64,000 nt of DNA, from contig NZ_DAJPEN010000001.1 of the NCBI RefSeq assembly GCF_025993685.1, positions 806,001 to 870,000 of the forward strand, given 5' to 3'. The position numbers and the translations under genes are program-made. The DNA comes from Bacteroides mediterraneensis (GTDB taxonomy: Bacteria; Bacteroidota; Bacteroidia; Bacteroidales; Bacteroidaceae). Positions 9,783 to 18,544 of this stretch are shown here, one piece after another; position 1 is the stretch's first letter; the number at the start of each line of letters is the position of its first letter. The notes under the pieces were generated by a model. That model searched no databases, was not told where the DNA came from, and saw only the letters and a program-made list of their open reading frames with translations.

Positions 9783-10931
9783 ATGAAGAACAAACACATT
9801 GTATCGATGGCATTATGTAGCCTTTTTCTGATGGCATGCGGAAGCAATGTTTCCAAAATGACCGTTTCAGAAAAGTCATTAAGAGAGGTGGTTGGGGATA
9901 AATTCCTGATGGGAGTGGCACTTAATGTCCGCCAGTCATCGGGGATGGACACTTCCGCACTGAAAATCGTAAAGCGGCATTTCAATGCCATTGTGGCAGA
10001 GAACTGCATGAAAAGTGAGGAAATCCAACCGAAGGAAGGAGAGTTCCATTTTGAGGATGCCGACCGTTTGGTTCAGTTAGGACTCGACAACGGCATGACG
10101 GTGACAGGACATTGCTTGATATGGCATTCACAGCTTCCCGAGTGGTTTTGTGTGGACGAAAAAGGAAAGAATGTTTCTCCTGAAGTATTGAAACAGCGTA
10201 TGAAAACCCATATTCAGACGGTGGTCGGACGCTACAAAGGCAAGATTAAAGGATGGGATGTGGTGAACGAAGCCATTATGGAAGACGGTTCTTACCGCAA
10301 GAGCAAGTTCTACGAGATTTTGGGAGAGGAGTTCATCCCATTGGCTTTTCAGTATGCGCACGAAGCCGATCCGGATGCTGAATTATATTACAATGATTAC
10401 GGCATGGATGTGCCGGGACGCCGTGAGGGAGTGGTAAAACTGGTTCGTTCGCTGAAAGAAAAGGGCTTGCGTATCGACGCGGTGGGTATGCAGGGACACA
10501 TGGGAATGGATTATCCGGACATCCGCCGGTTTGAGGAAAGCATGCTTGCCTTTGCGGCAGCCGGTGTGAAGGTGATGATTACAGAGTGGGATATGAGTGC
10601 CTTGCCAACGGCCCGCAGAAGTGCCAATATCTCGGATACGGTAGCTTTCAAGAAATCCTTGAATCCCTATCCGGATGCTTTGCCGGATTCTGTCAGTCAG
10701 GCATGGAATAAAAGAATGCAAGAGTTCTTTCAGCTTTTTGAAAAGCATGCCGACATTGTGGAAAGAGTGACCGCTTGGGGAGTGACCGATGAGGATTCCT
10801 GGAAAAATAATTTCCCGATTCGAGGAAGAAAGGACTATCCGTTGCTTTTCGACCGGAATTACCAGCCTAAAGATTTTGTACGGAAAATGATAGAAGAAGC
10901 ATCCGATTCCGTAACGTCTGCAAAGAAATAA
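9783..10931 (+). CDS. GH10 endo-beta-1,4-xylanase, lipoprotein
   Basis: A 382-residue GH10 enzyme that cuts the xylan backbone internally with retention. The signal peptide ends in a lipobox (LMAC, Cys19), so it is lipid-anchored and probably at the outer membrane. The acid/base is Glu163 in WDVVNEA and the nucleophile Glu268 in ITEWDMS. Other GH10 landmarks are NAIVAENCMK, GHCLIWHSQLPEW and the terminal WGVTDEDSWK. No carbohydrate-binding module is present. Its stop codon directly abuts an ATG (10932) that is in frame with the next gene, so the two are translationally close. It is the only endo-xylanase in the visible locus. Confidence 0.97.
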   Translation: MKNKHIVSMALCSLFLMACGSNVSKMTVSEKSLREVVGDKFLMGVALNVRQSSGMDTSALKIVKRHFNAIVAENCMKSEEIQPKEGEFHFEDADRLVQLGLDNGMTVTGHCLIWHSQLPEWFCVDEKGKNVSPEVLKQRMKTHIQTVVGRYKGKIKGWDVVNEAIMEDGSYRKSKFYEILGEEFIPLAFQYAHEADPDAELYYNDYGMDVPGRREGVVKLVRSLKEKGLRIDAVGMQGHMGMDYPDIRRFEESMLAFAAAGVKVMITEWDMSALPTARRSANISDTVAFKKSLNPYPDALPDSVSQAWNKRMQEFFQLFEKHADIVERVTAWGVTDEDSWKNNFPIRGRKDYPLLFDRNYQPKDFVRKMIEEASDSVTSAKK

Positions 10932-10979
10932 ATGTTGAACTGGAGACCAACATCAAATGGTCTCATAAAATTACATAGT

Positions 10980-11957
10980 ATGAAAAAGGAAGAAAGATAT
11001 CTGTTTCCTGCCGATTACATGGCAGACCCGTCGGTACATGTATTCAATGGCCGCTTGTACATTTACCCTTCACACGACCGTGAATCCGGTATTCCGGAAA
11101 ATGACAACGGCGATCATTTTGACATGAATGACTATCATGTGCTGTCTACCGACGACGTGATGCATGGGGAAATCGTGGACCATGGCGTGGCTTTGAAAGT
11201 AGCTGATATTCCTTGGGCCGGGCGCCAGCTTTGGGATTGTGACATTGCTTGTAAGGATGGGAAATATTACCTGTATTTTCCGTTGAAAGACCGGAACGAC
11301 ATCTTCCGCATGGGAGTAGCCATCGGTGACAAGCCGGAAGGACCGTTCATTCCTCAGCCCGACCCGATTCGGGGCAGTTACAGCATTGATGCTGCAGTGC
11401 TTCAGGATGAGGATGGCAGTTATTATATGTATTTTGGCGGTATCTGGGGCGGACAGCTGCAACGCTACCGGGACAATAAAGCCATTGAGCACCCGTTCCT
11501 GCCGGAAGCCGATGAACCGGCCTTGCCGAGCCGGGTGGTAAAATTGTCGGATGATATGCTCGGGTTTGCAGAAGAACCGCGTCCGGTGATTGTGTTGGGG
11601 GAAGACGGAAAACCGCTGACTGCGGGCGACCCGCACCGCTTCTTCGAGGCTTCTTGGATGCACAAGTACAAAGGGAAATATTATTTCTCCTATTCCACTG
11701 GCGATACACACTTGTTGTGTTATGCCGTAGGTGACAATCCCTATGGTCCGTTTGTGTATCAGGGAGTGATCCTGACACCCGTGGTGGGATGGACCACGCA
11801 CCATTCCATTGCGGAGTATAAGGGAAAATGGTATCTGTTCCATCACGACTGTGTGCCTTCTGGTGGAAAGACCTGGCTTCGCAGTCTGAAGGTGGTCGAA
11901 CTGGAATATGACGAGAACGGTAAGATTCAAACTGTAAAAGGCAGTGCGGATGAATAA
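10980..11957 (+). CDS. GH43 beta-xylosidase / alpha-L-arabinofuranosidase
   Basis: A 325-residue five-bladed propeller hydrolase of family 43, without a signal peptide, so probably cytoplasmic. Catalytic residues: Asp16 (base) in YMADPSVHVF, Asp137 (pKa modulator) in SIDAAVLQD, and Glu223 (acid) in RFFEASWMHK. The ATG at 10980 is preferred because family members begin close to the catalytic Asp. An in-frame ATG at 10932 would add 16 residues unlike the family and abuts the GH10 stop. The ENDNGDHFDMNDYHV stretch is typical of the Bacteroides GH43_1-like group. It probably trims imported arabinoxylo-oligosaccharides to pentoses. Exact specificity (xylose or arabinose) cannot be read from the sequence. 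Confidence 0.93.
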   Translation: MKKEERYLFPADYMADPSVHVFNGRLYIYPSHDRESGIPENDNGDHFDMNDYHVLSTDDVMHGEIVDHGVALKVADIPWAGRQLWDCDIACKDGKYYLYFPLKDRNDIFRMGVAIGDKPEGPFIPQPDPIRGSYSIDAAVLQDEDGSYYMYFGGIWGGQLQRYRDNKAIEHPFLPEADEPALPSRVVKLSDDMLGFAEEPRPVIVLGEDGKPLTAGDPHRFFEASWMHKYKGKYYFSYSTGDTHLLCYAVGDNPYGPFVYQGVILTPVVGWTTHHSIAEYKGKWYLFHHDCVPSGGKTWLRSLKVVELEYDENGKIQTVKGSADE

Positions 11958-13962
11958 ACGACTTTGGGGTTGTGTCTGTTTCCTGTCTTTGGTCCTTACG
12001 TTGTGGGCCGAAGACGGGAGCAGACTTTGGTTACGACAGACGCCTGTGAATCAAGCGTCTGTCTGTTGTTTAGTCACTTCTCCTACGCTTGCTGTGGCGC
12101 GTGAGGAACTGGCCGCCTTGTGGCAAGGAGGGAAAGTGGATTTGCAGCTCTGTGCCGATGAGACACATCGTCGGTTGGGCAAAGAGGGATATACCATACG
12201 TACTTCCGAAGGAAAGACGGTGCTGGAGGCCGCTACAGAACAGGGATTGCTGTATGCGACTTACCATCTGCTGCGGTTACAGGCAGAAGGAGCGGATTGT
12301 ACCCGGCTGGATATCCGGGAAAAGCCGGCCTTCGATATCCGTGTGCTGAATCATTGGGACAATCTGGACGGGACGGTGGAACGTGGTTATGCGGGACGTT
12401 CTTTGTGGAAATGGGAGGAACTGACCGATTCCGTGCCGGTCCGCTATCGGGAATATGCCCGTGCCAATGCTTCGGTGGGTATCAACGGGACTGTGCTGAA
12501 CAATGTGAATGCTTCGGCCGAGATTCTATCCGCCGGCTACCTGCAAAAGGTGCGGAAATTGGCCGATGTGTTTCGTCCTTATGGCATCAGGGTGTATCTT
12601 TCGGTCAATTTTGCTTCTCCGATGAAGTTAGGAGGTTTGTCTACGGCCGACCCGCTGAACGAGGGGGTGGCTCGTTGGTGGAAAGAGAAAGTGCAGGAAA
12701 TTTATGGATTGATTCCTGATTTTGGCGGTTTTCTGGTGAAGGCCAATTCGGAAGGACAGCCCGGCCCGTGTGATTACGGGCGTACGCATGCCGAGGGGGC
12801 GAACATGCTGGCGGAGGCTTTGAAACCCTATGGGGGAATCGTGATGTGGCGGGCCTTTGTCTACAGTCCGTCGGATGCAGACCGGGCCAAGCAGGCTTAC
12901 CTGGAATTTCAACCGCTGGATGGACGGTTTCGGGACAATGTGATGGTGCAGGTGAAAAACGGGCCGATTGACTTCCAGCCGCGGGAACCTTACAGTCCGT
13001 TGTTTGGAGCCATGCCGCATACACCGTTGATGGTGGAGTTTCAAATTACGCAGGAGTACTTGGGACATTCCAACCACCTGGCTTATCTGGCCACTATGTG
13101 GAAAGAGTTTTACCGCTATGTGCAGCCTTCTTCCTTGAAGGGGGTAGCGGGTGTGGTGAATGTAGGCGATAACGTGAACTGGTGCGGACATGATTTTGCA
13201 CAGGCCAACTGGTATGCTTACGGGCGGTTGGCTTGGAATCCGGCTTTGTCGGCAGAAGAGATTGCGCGTGAATGGCTGGCACAGACTTTCACGACCGACC
13301 GTCGGTTTGTGGAACCTATGACTCAGGTTATGATGGATAGCCGGGAGGCGGTGGTGGATTACATGATGCCGTTGGGCTTGCACCACATTTTTGCTTGGGG
13401 GCATCATTATGGCCCTGAACCTTGGTGTGAGGTGCCTGGAGCACGAGCCGATTGGCTGCCTTCGTATTATCATCAGGCGGACAAGGAGGGATTGGGATTC
13501 GACCGGAGCCGTTCGGGAAGTGATGCCGTGTCGCAGTATCCGGATTCGTTGGACCGGGTGTTCGATTCGCTGGAGCGATGTCCGGAAGAATATTTGCTTT
13601 GGTTTCATCATGTGAACTGGAATCACCTGCTTCATTCGGGACGTTCATTGTGGGATGAACTCTGTTACAAGTATCAGAAAGGTGTGGACGAAGTGCGTGC
13701 GTTTCAGCAGGTGTGGAAGGAAATGCAGCCCTATGTCGATGCGGAACGCTATCAGGCGGTAGCCGAACGGCTGGACATCCAGGCTGGCGATGCTGTGTGG
13801 TGGAAAGATGCTTGTCTGGAATATTTCCGTACATTCTCCAATCAGCCCTATCCTAAAGGGGTGGAGCCTCCGGTTTTTACCTTGGAGGAATTGAAAAAAG
13901 TGAAGTTGCCCATCAGTAACTATGAACCCCCTACGGTTGAGATGCTTCCGCGGAAAAAATAA
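11950..13962 (+). CDS. GH67 alpha-glucuronidase
   Basis: A 670-residue inverting enzyme that removes (4-O-methyl)-glucuronic acid from the terminal xylose of xylo-oligosaccharides. A hydrophobic leader (residues 2-19, ending before EDGS) suggests periplasmic location. The acid Glu268 is in VKANSEGQPGP; the paired bases are Asp341 in KNGPIDFQPREP and Glu369 in FQITQEYLGHS. Their 28-residue spacing equals that in characterised GH67 enzymes. The ATG at 11950 overlaps the GH43 gene by 8 bases, showing tight operon coupling; a GTG at 11944 is an alternative. It acts on GH10 products, so GH10 + GH67 + GH43 form a complete glucuronoarabinoxylan pathway. It is last in the operon and is followed by the first palindrome array. 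Confidence 0.97.
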   Translation: MNKRLWGCVCFLSLVLTLWAEDGSRLWLRQTPVNQASVCCLVTSPTLAVAREELAALWQGGKVDLQLCADETHRRLGKEGYTIRTSEGKTVLEAATEQGLLYATYHLLRLQAEGADCTRLDIREKPAFDIRVLNHWDNLDGTVERGYAGRSLWKWEELTDSVPVRYREYARANASVGINGTVLNNVNASAEILSAGYLQKVRKLADVFRPYGIRVYLSVNFASPMKLGGLSTADPLNEGVARWWKEKVQEIYGLIPDFGGFLVKANSEGQPGPCDYGRTHAEGANMLAEALKPYGGIVMWRAFVYSPSDADRAKQAYLEFQPLDGRFRDNVMVQVKNGPIDFQPREPYSPLFGAMPHTPLMVEFQITQEYLGHSNHLAYLATMWKEFYRYVQPSSLKGVAGVVNVGDNVNWCGHDFAQANWYAYGRLAWNPALSAEEIAREWLAQTFTTDRRFVEPMTQVMMDSREAVVDYMMPLGLHHIFAWGHHYGPEPWCEVPGARADWLPSYYHQADKEGLGFDRSRSGSDAVSQYPDSLDRVFDSLERCPEEYLLWFHHVNWNHLLHSGRSLWDELCYKYQKGVDEVRAFQQVWKEMQPYVDAERYQAVAERLDIQAGDAVWWKDACLEYFRTFSNQPYPKGVEPPVFTLEELKKVKLPISNYEPPTVEMLPRKK

Positions 13963-14023
13963 GGGGGATTGGAAGTGAATTTGGAGGATTTTGGAGGACT
14001 TTTAGGGGCATAAAAAACTCATG

Positions 14024-14110
14024 AAAAAACGCAAGTACGTTTGGAATCAAATGTACTTGCGTTTTGTTTTAAACGCACTTGCGTTTCAGATGAAACGCCT
14101 AAGCGTTTTT
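14024..14110. repeat. Palindrome array 1 (four units, 22-bp period), possible terminator
   Basis: Four 16-bp palindrome-like units related to AAACGCAAGTGCGTTT. Their equivalent inner bases start at 14031, 14053, 14075 and 14097, exactly 22 bp apart, with 6-base spacers. Units 1 and 2 are inverted relative to each other and together form a long hairpin around the spacer GGAATC (about 14026-14065, one G-T pair). Unit 4 ends in a T8 run. The array lies between the convergent GH67 gene and TonB receptor gene, so it may terminate both. See the related arrays at 37228 and 53064. Confidence 0.85.
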
Positions 14111-14163
14111 TTTATGTGGTTAAGTGTTTCTTAAATTGCTATAATTCAATAGTTTATATTTCC

Positions 14164-16620
14164 TTAAAAGCGGCAGCGTACATCGATACCTACTTGTACG
14201 GGACGTCCTTTTTGGGCAAAACCGCGGCTCATCGTTTCAAAGTAGAAAGCTTGGTAATCTTTGTTCAAGGCGTTGTTCACCCAGATACCGATTTGTCCGT
14301 TTCCTTTGTTCAGGCTGAGGCGTCCGTTCAGTGTGCCATAGAGGGCCTGGCTGGCATTGTTCTGCTCTGTCCAGTAGATACGGCCCGCCGCCCGGTAGTT
14401 GGCATCGAGGGTGATGTTGTCCAGAATGGCATTCTTACGGAACGGGAAGATGTACTGTCCGCCTACGGTAAAGGTATGTTTGGGTACAAACGGTACATAA
14501 TTTCCGTTGTAGTTTTCAGTTTCGCTTACCACGTAGTCGGTGAAGGTAGCGTAGGTATAGCCATAGTTCCCGTTCAGACTGAATTTGTCGGTGAGCTGGG
14601 CACGCAGACTGGCTTCGGCTCCCAGGCTCCGGCTCTTTCCGGCATTGACAGTGATGCGTCCCAGTCCGCTTTCGGCGAAGCGCGACAATTGCTGGTCGCG
14701 GGTGTCCATGTAGAAGGCAGAAAGGTCGGCCTGCAGTTTTCCGTTCAGCAGGGTGAGGTGCGAACCGATTTCATAGTTCCATGAATATTCCGGCTTGTAG
14801 AGCGTGGCAGCCTTCACGTCGGTTTGTGGCGTCTGTGCCATGCCGTTCAGCATGCCCGCAATTTTCTGTTTCTGTTCGTCGCTCAGCATGGGCACCTTAT
14901 TGACAATAGGAATTGTTACATCAGCTACATTTTTCATCATGCTGGCCTGCATGTCGTTTTGCAGCAGGTCGGAAAACATCTGGATGTTGTATCCTCCCGA
15001 GCGGTAACCTTTGCTTACGCTGACATAGAGGTTGTTGCGTGAATCAAAGTCGTATTGCAGGGCAAACTTGGGCAACAGCTGGATGTAGTCGTGCGACAGC
15101 TTTCCATTGTAACTGTTGTTCACGTTGAAGTCCTGTGCCGGTACCATCGGGATGACTCTGTCACCGGGAGTCAGTGTGCCGCTCAGTGAATAGGTGTGGG
15201 TAAACTGGCAACCGCTGTAATAATCCAGCTTCAGGCTTTCGTAGTCCATGCGGAGACCGGCGGTCAGTGAAAGACCTTCCAGGCCGAAAAGGTCGTTGAA
15301 GGTGGACTGATGGAACACGGCCGCATTCAGGATAGGCGTGCCGAACTGTCCCGGGATGACCAGTTGTTCGCCGTTGATGACGTCATTGAAAGTCATTTTC
15401 ATGGTCATCGGACCGGCCGAAATGGTCGGCATATATTTATTGGCATTGGTGTTGATGGTAGAGTTCAGCCAGTTTACTCCGTCTTTCTGGAAAGTGACGG
15501 GAGCCTCCGTGTCGAGCCACTGGTAGAAGCCGCTCACTCCGGTAGTCCACTGCCAGCGGCGTCCGGGCTTGGATTTGAGGACAATTTCCTCGCTCAGTGT
15601 CTTGGAGTTCTGCTTCTGCATCATGGTATAGATGTTCTGTTCCGTGAAGTCCTGGTCCAAATCCATGTGGTCACGCAGGTATTGGAAGCCGGTCACACTG
15701 CTCAGAATGAAGTTGTCGGCCTGATATTCCAGATTCAATCCGGTGTTCAGCAGATTACGCTTGTAGCCGCAGGCGTTGTCGTAGGAGATACGTCCGATGT
15801 ATTGTGCCCGGTCTTCTTCGCCGCTTACTTTTCCGGTATATTCATACGGATAACCTCCCTGGTTGGTGTATTCGTAGTTCACGGTGAAATCAAGTTTCAG
15901 GTTGTCGGTGGGCAGGTAGATGGCACGGATGCGTCCGCCGAATTCATTGTCGGTATCAATCCGTTTGCCGTTGAAGTCATTCTTGAAGAACCCACCCTTA
16001 TGGTCGTAGAACAAGCCTACTGAGAAGGCGAACTGGCTGGAAATACGGTGGTAGTGGGTGAGCGAGGCGTTGTAGTTGTTGTAAGTGGCCGCTCCCAGGC
16101 GAAGGTCTGTGCCCTGATAAGTGAAGGGTGATTTGGTGAACACACGGATGAGTCCGCCCATGGTGTTGCGTCCGTAGAGCGTTCCCTGTGGTCCGCGCAT
16201 GACGTCGATACGTTCGATATCCGAGTAGTTGAAGTCGAAGGCCGACTTGTCGATGAAAGGAATGTTATCGACGTAGAGACCTACTGCCGGTGTATTGATA
16301 CGTGAACCGATACCGCGGATATAGACAGAAGTGGTCAGTTTGGAACCGTAGTCGGGGATGAACAGGTTCGGTACCAGAGCCGACAAAGACTTCACGGAAG
16401 TGACCGACTGGTTGCGCAGGGCACTTTGGGAAAACGAGGTCGATGAAGCGGCCTGCTGGCGCAGACGGTTGTTTTCTTTCGGTGTGGCAATGACGACTAC
16501 TTCTTCAATGTCGATGACCTTGGTGGTGTCTTTGGGCAAGGCATCTACGGGAGAGGTTCCAGCCCATACGCTGGATGCCGAAGCGGCCCATAAGAAAGCG
16601 ATAGCGGTATTTTTTTTCAT
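14164..16620 (-). CDS. TonB-dependent outer-membrane receptor (not SusC-type)
   Basis: An 818-residue outer-membrane active transporter. The start at 16620 gives a proper signal peptide (MKKNTAIAFLW, cleavage near SVWAG); the longer frame to 16653 adds 11 residues before it. A TonB-box-like IEEVVVIAT lies at about 36-44, a plug with SVYIRGIGSR and IDVMRGPQGTLYGRNTMGG, and a 22-strand-type barrel ending in aromatic Phe (VGIDVRCRF). It lacks the N-terminal carboxypeptidase-regulatory-like extension of SusC proteins and has no SusD partner. It therefore looks more like siderophore, vitamin or plant-derived small-molecule receptors. A role in taking up an aromatic or oligosaccharide released from xylan is possible but inferred only from position. 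Confidence 0.88.
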   Translation of the reverse strand: MKKNTAIAFLWAASASSVWAGTSPVDALPKDTTKVIDIEEVVVIATPKENNRLRQQAASSTSFSQSALRNQSVTSVKSLSALVPNLFIPDYGSKLTTSVYIRGIGSRINTPAVGLYVDNIPFIDKSAFDFNYSDIERIDVMRGPQGTLYGRNTMGGLIRVFTKSPFTYQGTDLRLGAATYNNYNASLTHYHRISSQFAFSVGLFYDHKGGFFKNDFNGKRIDTDNEFGGRIRAIYLPTDNLKLDFTVNYEYTNQGGYPYEYTGKVSGEEDRAQYIGRISYDNACGYKRNLLNTGLNLEYQADNFILSSVTGFQYLRDHMDLDQDFTEQNIYTMMQKQNSKTLSEEIVLKSKPGRRWQWTTGVSGFYQWLDTEAPVTFQKDGVNWLNSTINTNANKYMPTISAGPMTMKMTFNDVINGEQLVIPGQFGTPILNAAVFHQSTFNDLFGLEGLSLTAGLRMDYESLKLDYYSGCQFTHTYSLSGTLTPGDRVIPMVPAQDFNVNNSYNGKLSHDYIQLLPKFALQYDFDSRNNLYVSVSKGYRSGGYNIQMFSDLLQNDMQASMMKNVADVTIPIVNKVPMLSDEQKQKIAGMLNGMAQTPQTDVKAATLYKPEYSWNYEIGSHLTLLNGKLQADLSAFYMDTRDQQLSRFAESGLGRITVNAGKSRSLGAEASLRAQLTDKFSLNGNYGYTYATFTDYVVSETENYNGNYVPFVPKHTFTVGGQYIFPFRKNAILDNITLDANYRAAGRIYWTEQNNASQALYGTLNGRLSLNKGNGQIGIWVNNALNKDYQAFYFETMSRGFAQKGRPVQVGIDVRCRF

Positions 16621-16650
16621 TCTGTTGAAATATAGTTTAGTTAACGGGTG

Positions 16651-16681
16651 CAAAGTAAGTGCAATTTGAGGGGACGGACAA
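16651..16681 (-). promoter_or_regulatory. Promoter of the TonB receptor gene
   Basis: On the minus strand, TTG (16679-16681) is followed after 21 bases by TACTTTG (16651-16657), a near-consensus Bacteroides promoter, 31 bases before the preferred start at 16620. This supports that start, although the upstream ATG at 16653 would fall inside the -7 box. Confidence 0.5.
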
Positions 16682-16703
16682 TCCTAATAAATGAGGATTT
16701 TGC

Positions 16704-16711
16704 TAATTTTG
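16704..16711 (+). promoter_or_regulatory. -7 motif for the CE1 esterase gene
   Basis: TAATTTTG matches TAnnTTTG and lies 39 bases before the ATG at 16750, divergent from the TonB receptor promoter. No clear -33 TTG was found at the usual distance. It rules out the ORF start at 16648, which would precede the promoter. Confidence 0.4.
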
Positions 16712-16749
16712 TGTTTTGTAATGAAGCCATATATAATAAGGTAAAAGGT

Positions 16750-17946
16750 ATGAGAAGATTTTTGAGTTTGGCGGCGGTGTGTGTATTCGCACTTGGCGTC
16801 TGGGCACAGGAAACTGTGGCTGTGAATACGGGTAATCTGGTTTCGCCCGAAGTAAAGAACCAGACCATCACATTCCGTCTGTGGGCTCCGGAAGCAGAGA
16901 ATGTGTCTGTGGAAGCCGATTTTTTTGAGAAGACCCGGCAACAGACTCCACTGGGAGAAGTGGAAGTGGCTGGAAGGATTCCGATGCAGAAAGGCGAAGA
17001 TGGAGTGTGGACTTACACAACCTCGGTACCTGCGCCGGAATTGCACACCTATTGTTTCTATGTAGACGGCATGCGTATGCTCGACCCCAATAACGTATAT
17101 ATGTTGCGCGACATTGCCACCTATACCAACTATTTTCTGGTCGACGGGGAGCTTTCGCAGAATTATCTGGTGCGGGAAGTCCCTCATGGCACCGTCTCAA
17201 AGGTGTGGTATCCGAGTCCTACGCTGGGGATGGAACGCCGCCGGATGACGGTCTATACTCCGGCCGGGTATGAAGACAGTAAGGAAAGTTATCCGGTGCT
17301 CTACCTGTTGCACGGAGCCGGTGGCGATGAGAACGCCTGGAGTGAGTTGGGACGTGCCGTGCAGATTCTGGACAACCTGATTGCACAGGGAAAAGCGAAA
17401 CCTATGATTGTGGTGATGCCCAACGGTAATGGAGGGCAGGAGGCTGTGCCCGGAGAATACCCGAACAGCATGTACAAGCCTTCGTTCATGAACCCGAAGA
17501 CCATGGAAGGTTCTTTCGAAAAGGCCTTTCCGGATATTATGAACTATGTGGAGACGCATTACCGCACGGTGAACGACAAGGCACACCGGGCCATTGCCGG
17601 GCTGTCGATGGGAGGATTCCATTCCTTGTATATCTCGGCCAATTATCCGGATAAGTTCGGCTACGTGGGACTGTTTTCTGCCGCCATCAACCGTCAGTCA
17701 AAAAGCGAGAATGCGTATATTTATGAGAACCTGGAAGAAAAGCTGGCTGCCCAGTTTACAGAGGCTCCCAAGCTGTATTTCATTGCCATTGGCAACGGGG
17801 ATTTCCTGTATCAGGACAATGTGAAATACCGTCAGCTGTTGGATAAGCATGGATATAAATACGAGTATATGGAAACCGACGGCGGCCATGAATGGCGCAA
17901 CTGGCGGAAATACCTGAACCATCTGTTGCCCGAGCTGTTCCGCTGA
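16750..17946 (+). CDS. CE1-type feruloyl/acetylxylan esterase with N-terminal CBM48-like domain
   Basis: A 398-residue secreted alpha/beta hydrolase of the esterase D group. ATG 16750 begins a signal peptide (MRRFLSLAAVCVFALGVWA). The N-terminal beta-sandwich (about 25-125; VTFRLWAPEA-like core) resembles the CBM48/E-set domain of Bacteroides CE1 enzymes. The catalytic domain has the oxyanion motif YLLHGAGGDENAW, nucleophile Ser286 in AGLSMGG, and His380 in DGGHEWRNW. These enzymes release ferulate or acetate from arabinoxylan side chains. It is convergent with, and only one base from, the LuxR-type gene. Feruloyl esterase is the better guess given the xylan context, but acetylxylan esterase is not excluded. 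Confidence 0.88.
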   Translation: MRRFLSLAAVCVFALGVWAQETVAVNTGNLVSPEVKNQTITFRLWAPEAENVSVEADFFEKTRQQTPLGEVEVAGRIPMQKGEDGVWTYTTSVPAPELHTYCFYVDGMRMLDPNNVYMLRDIATYTNYFLVDGELSQNYLVREVPHGTVSKVWYPSPTLGMERRRMTVYTPAGYEDSKESYPVLYLLHGAGGDENAWSELGRAVQILDNLIAQGKAKPMIVVMPNGNGGQEAVPGEYPNSMYKPSFMNPKTMEGSFEKAFPDIMNYVETHYRTVNDKAHRAIAGLSMGGFHSLYISANYPDKFGYVGLFSAAINRQSKSENAYIYENLEEKLAAQFTEAPKLYFIAIGNGDFLYQDNVKYRQLLDKHGYKYEYMETDGGHEWRNWRKYLNHLLPELFR

Positions 17947-17947
17947 A

Positions 17948-18532
17948 TCACACCCGGTCGGCTTCCACGTATCCGTGCATGACCGCATAGATGGCCAGGC
18001 CGGATACGGACTTGATGCCTAATTTCTCGGTGATGTTTTTCCGGTGGGAAATCACCGTGGTTAGACTGATGTGGAGCTTGTCGGCGATTTCCTTGTTGAT
18101 GAGTCCTTTGGTCACCAGCCGGAGCACCTCTATTTCCCGTGGAGTCAGTTCATGTTCCGTATCCGTCGGTGTGGCAGGTACGGGATGATGGGTCAGTTCG
18201 TGTCCTCTTTTCCGGGTCAGCATGATGGTTTTCACCAGCTGTTCCTGTGGAAGGAGGATATTCAGACTCGGAATACCTGTCAGCAAGGATGGCTCTCCGG
18301 CAGACAAGACGATGCATTTGGGTTTCCGTTCCAGAAAGAATGAGGTATGTTCGAAATAGACATGGGCTGAAACGAAATAATGCGCATACATGTCGGGTGT
18401 GTCGTCAATCAGTCGTTCGAAAGAGGAAAACGTACGGATGACAGCTTCCGGAATCAGTTCCTCCAGAATGGTACGCAGTCCGAGGGCTGTCAGGGTATTG
18501 GGCTCGATAATGGCTATTTCAGGCTGGTGCAT
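17948..18532 (-). CDS. LuxR-type regulator with degenerate receiver domain
   Basis: A 194-residue DNA-binding protein. The C-terminal HTH (about 127-175) is a clear LuxR/GerE domain: LTPREIEVLRLVTKG, NKEIADKLHIS, TVISHRKNI. The N-terminal 110 residues have the length and strand pattern of a receiver (IAIIEPNTLTALGLRTIL), but the acidic pair is reduced to a single Glu (EPN). The usual phospho-Asp position falls in a segment (YFVSAHVYFEH) with no Asp. It is therefore probably a phosphorylation-independent relative of NarL-type regulators. No cognate kinase is adjacent. It lies 12 bases downstream of the FAD dehydrogenase, so the two are co-transcribed. Its target is unknown. Confidence 0.82.
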   Translation of the reverse strand: MHQPEIAIIEPNTLTALGLRTILEELIPEAVIRTFSSFERLIDDTPDMYAHYFVSAHVYFEHTSFFLERKPKCIVLSAGEPSLLTGIPSLNILLPQEQLVKTIMLTRKRGHELTHHPVPATPTDTEHELTPREIEVLRLVTKGLINKEIADKLHISLTTVISHRKNITEKLGIKSVSGLAIYAVMHGYVEADRV

Positions 18533-18544
18533 AAGGCGTCGGAA

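Noticed and set aside
12628..13635. 335-codon minus-strand ORF
   Set aside because: Antisense to GH67 alpha-glucuronidase, whose catalytic residues are intact; shadow frame.
14041..14784. 247-codon plus-strand ORF starting in palindrome array 1
   Set aside because: Antisense to the TonB receptor; its N-terminus is only the translated repeat. No domain visible.
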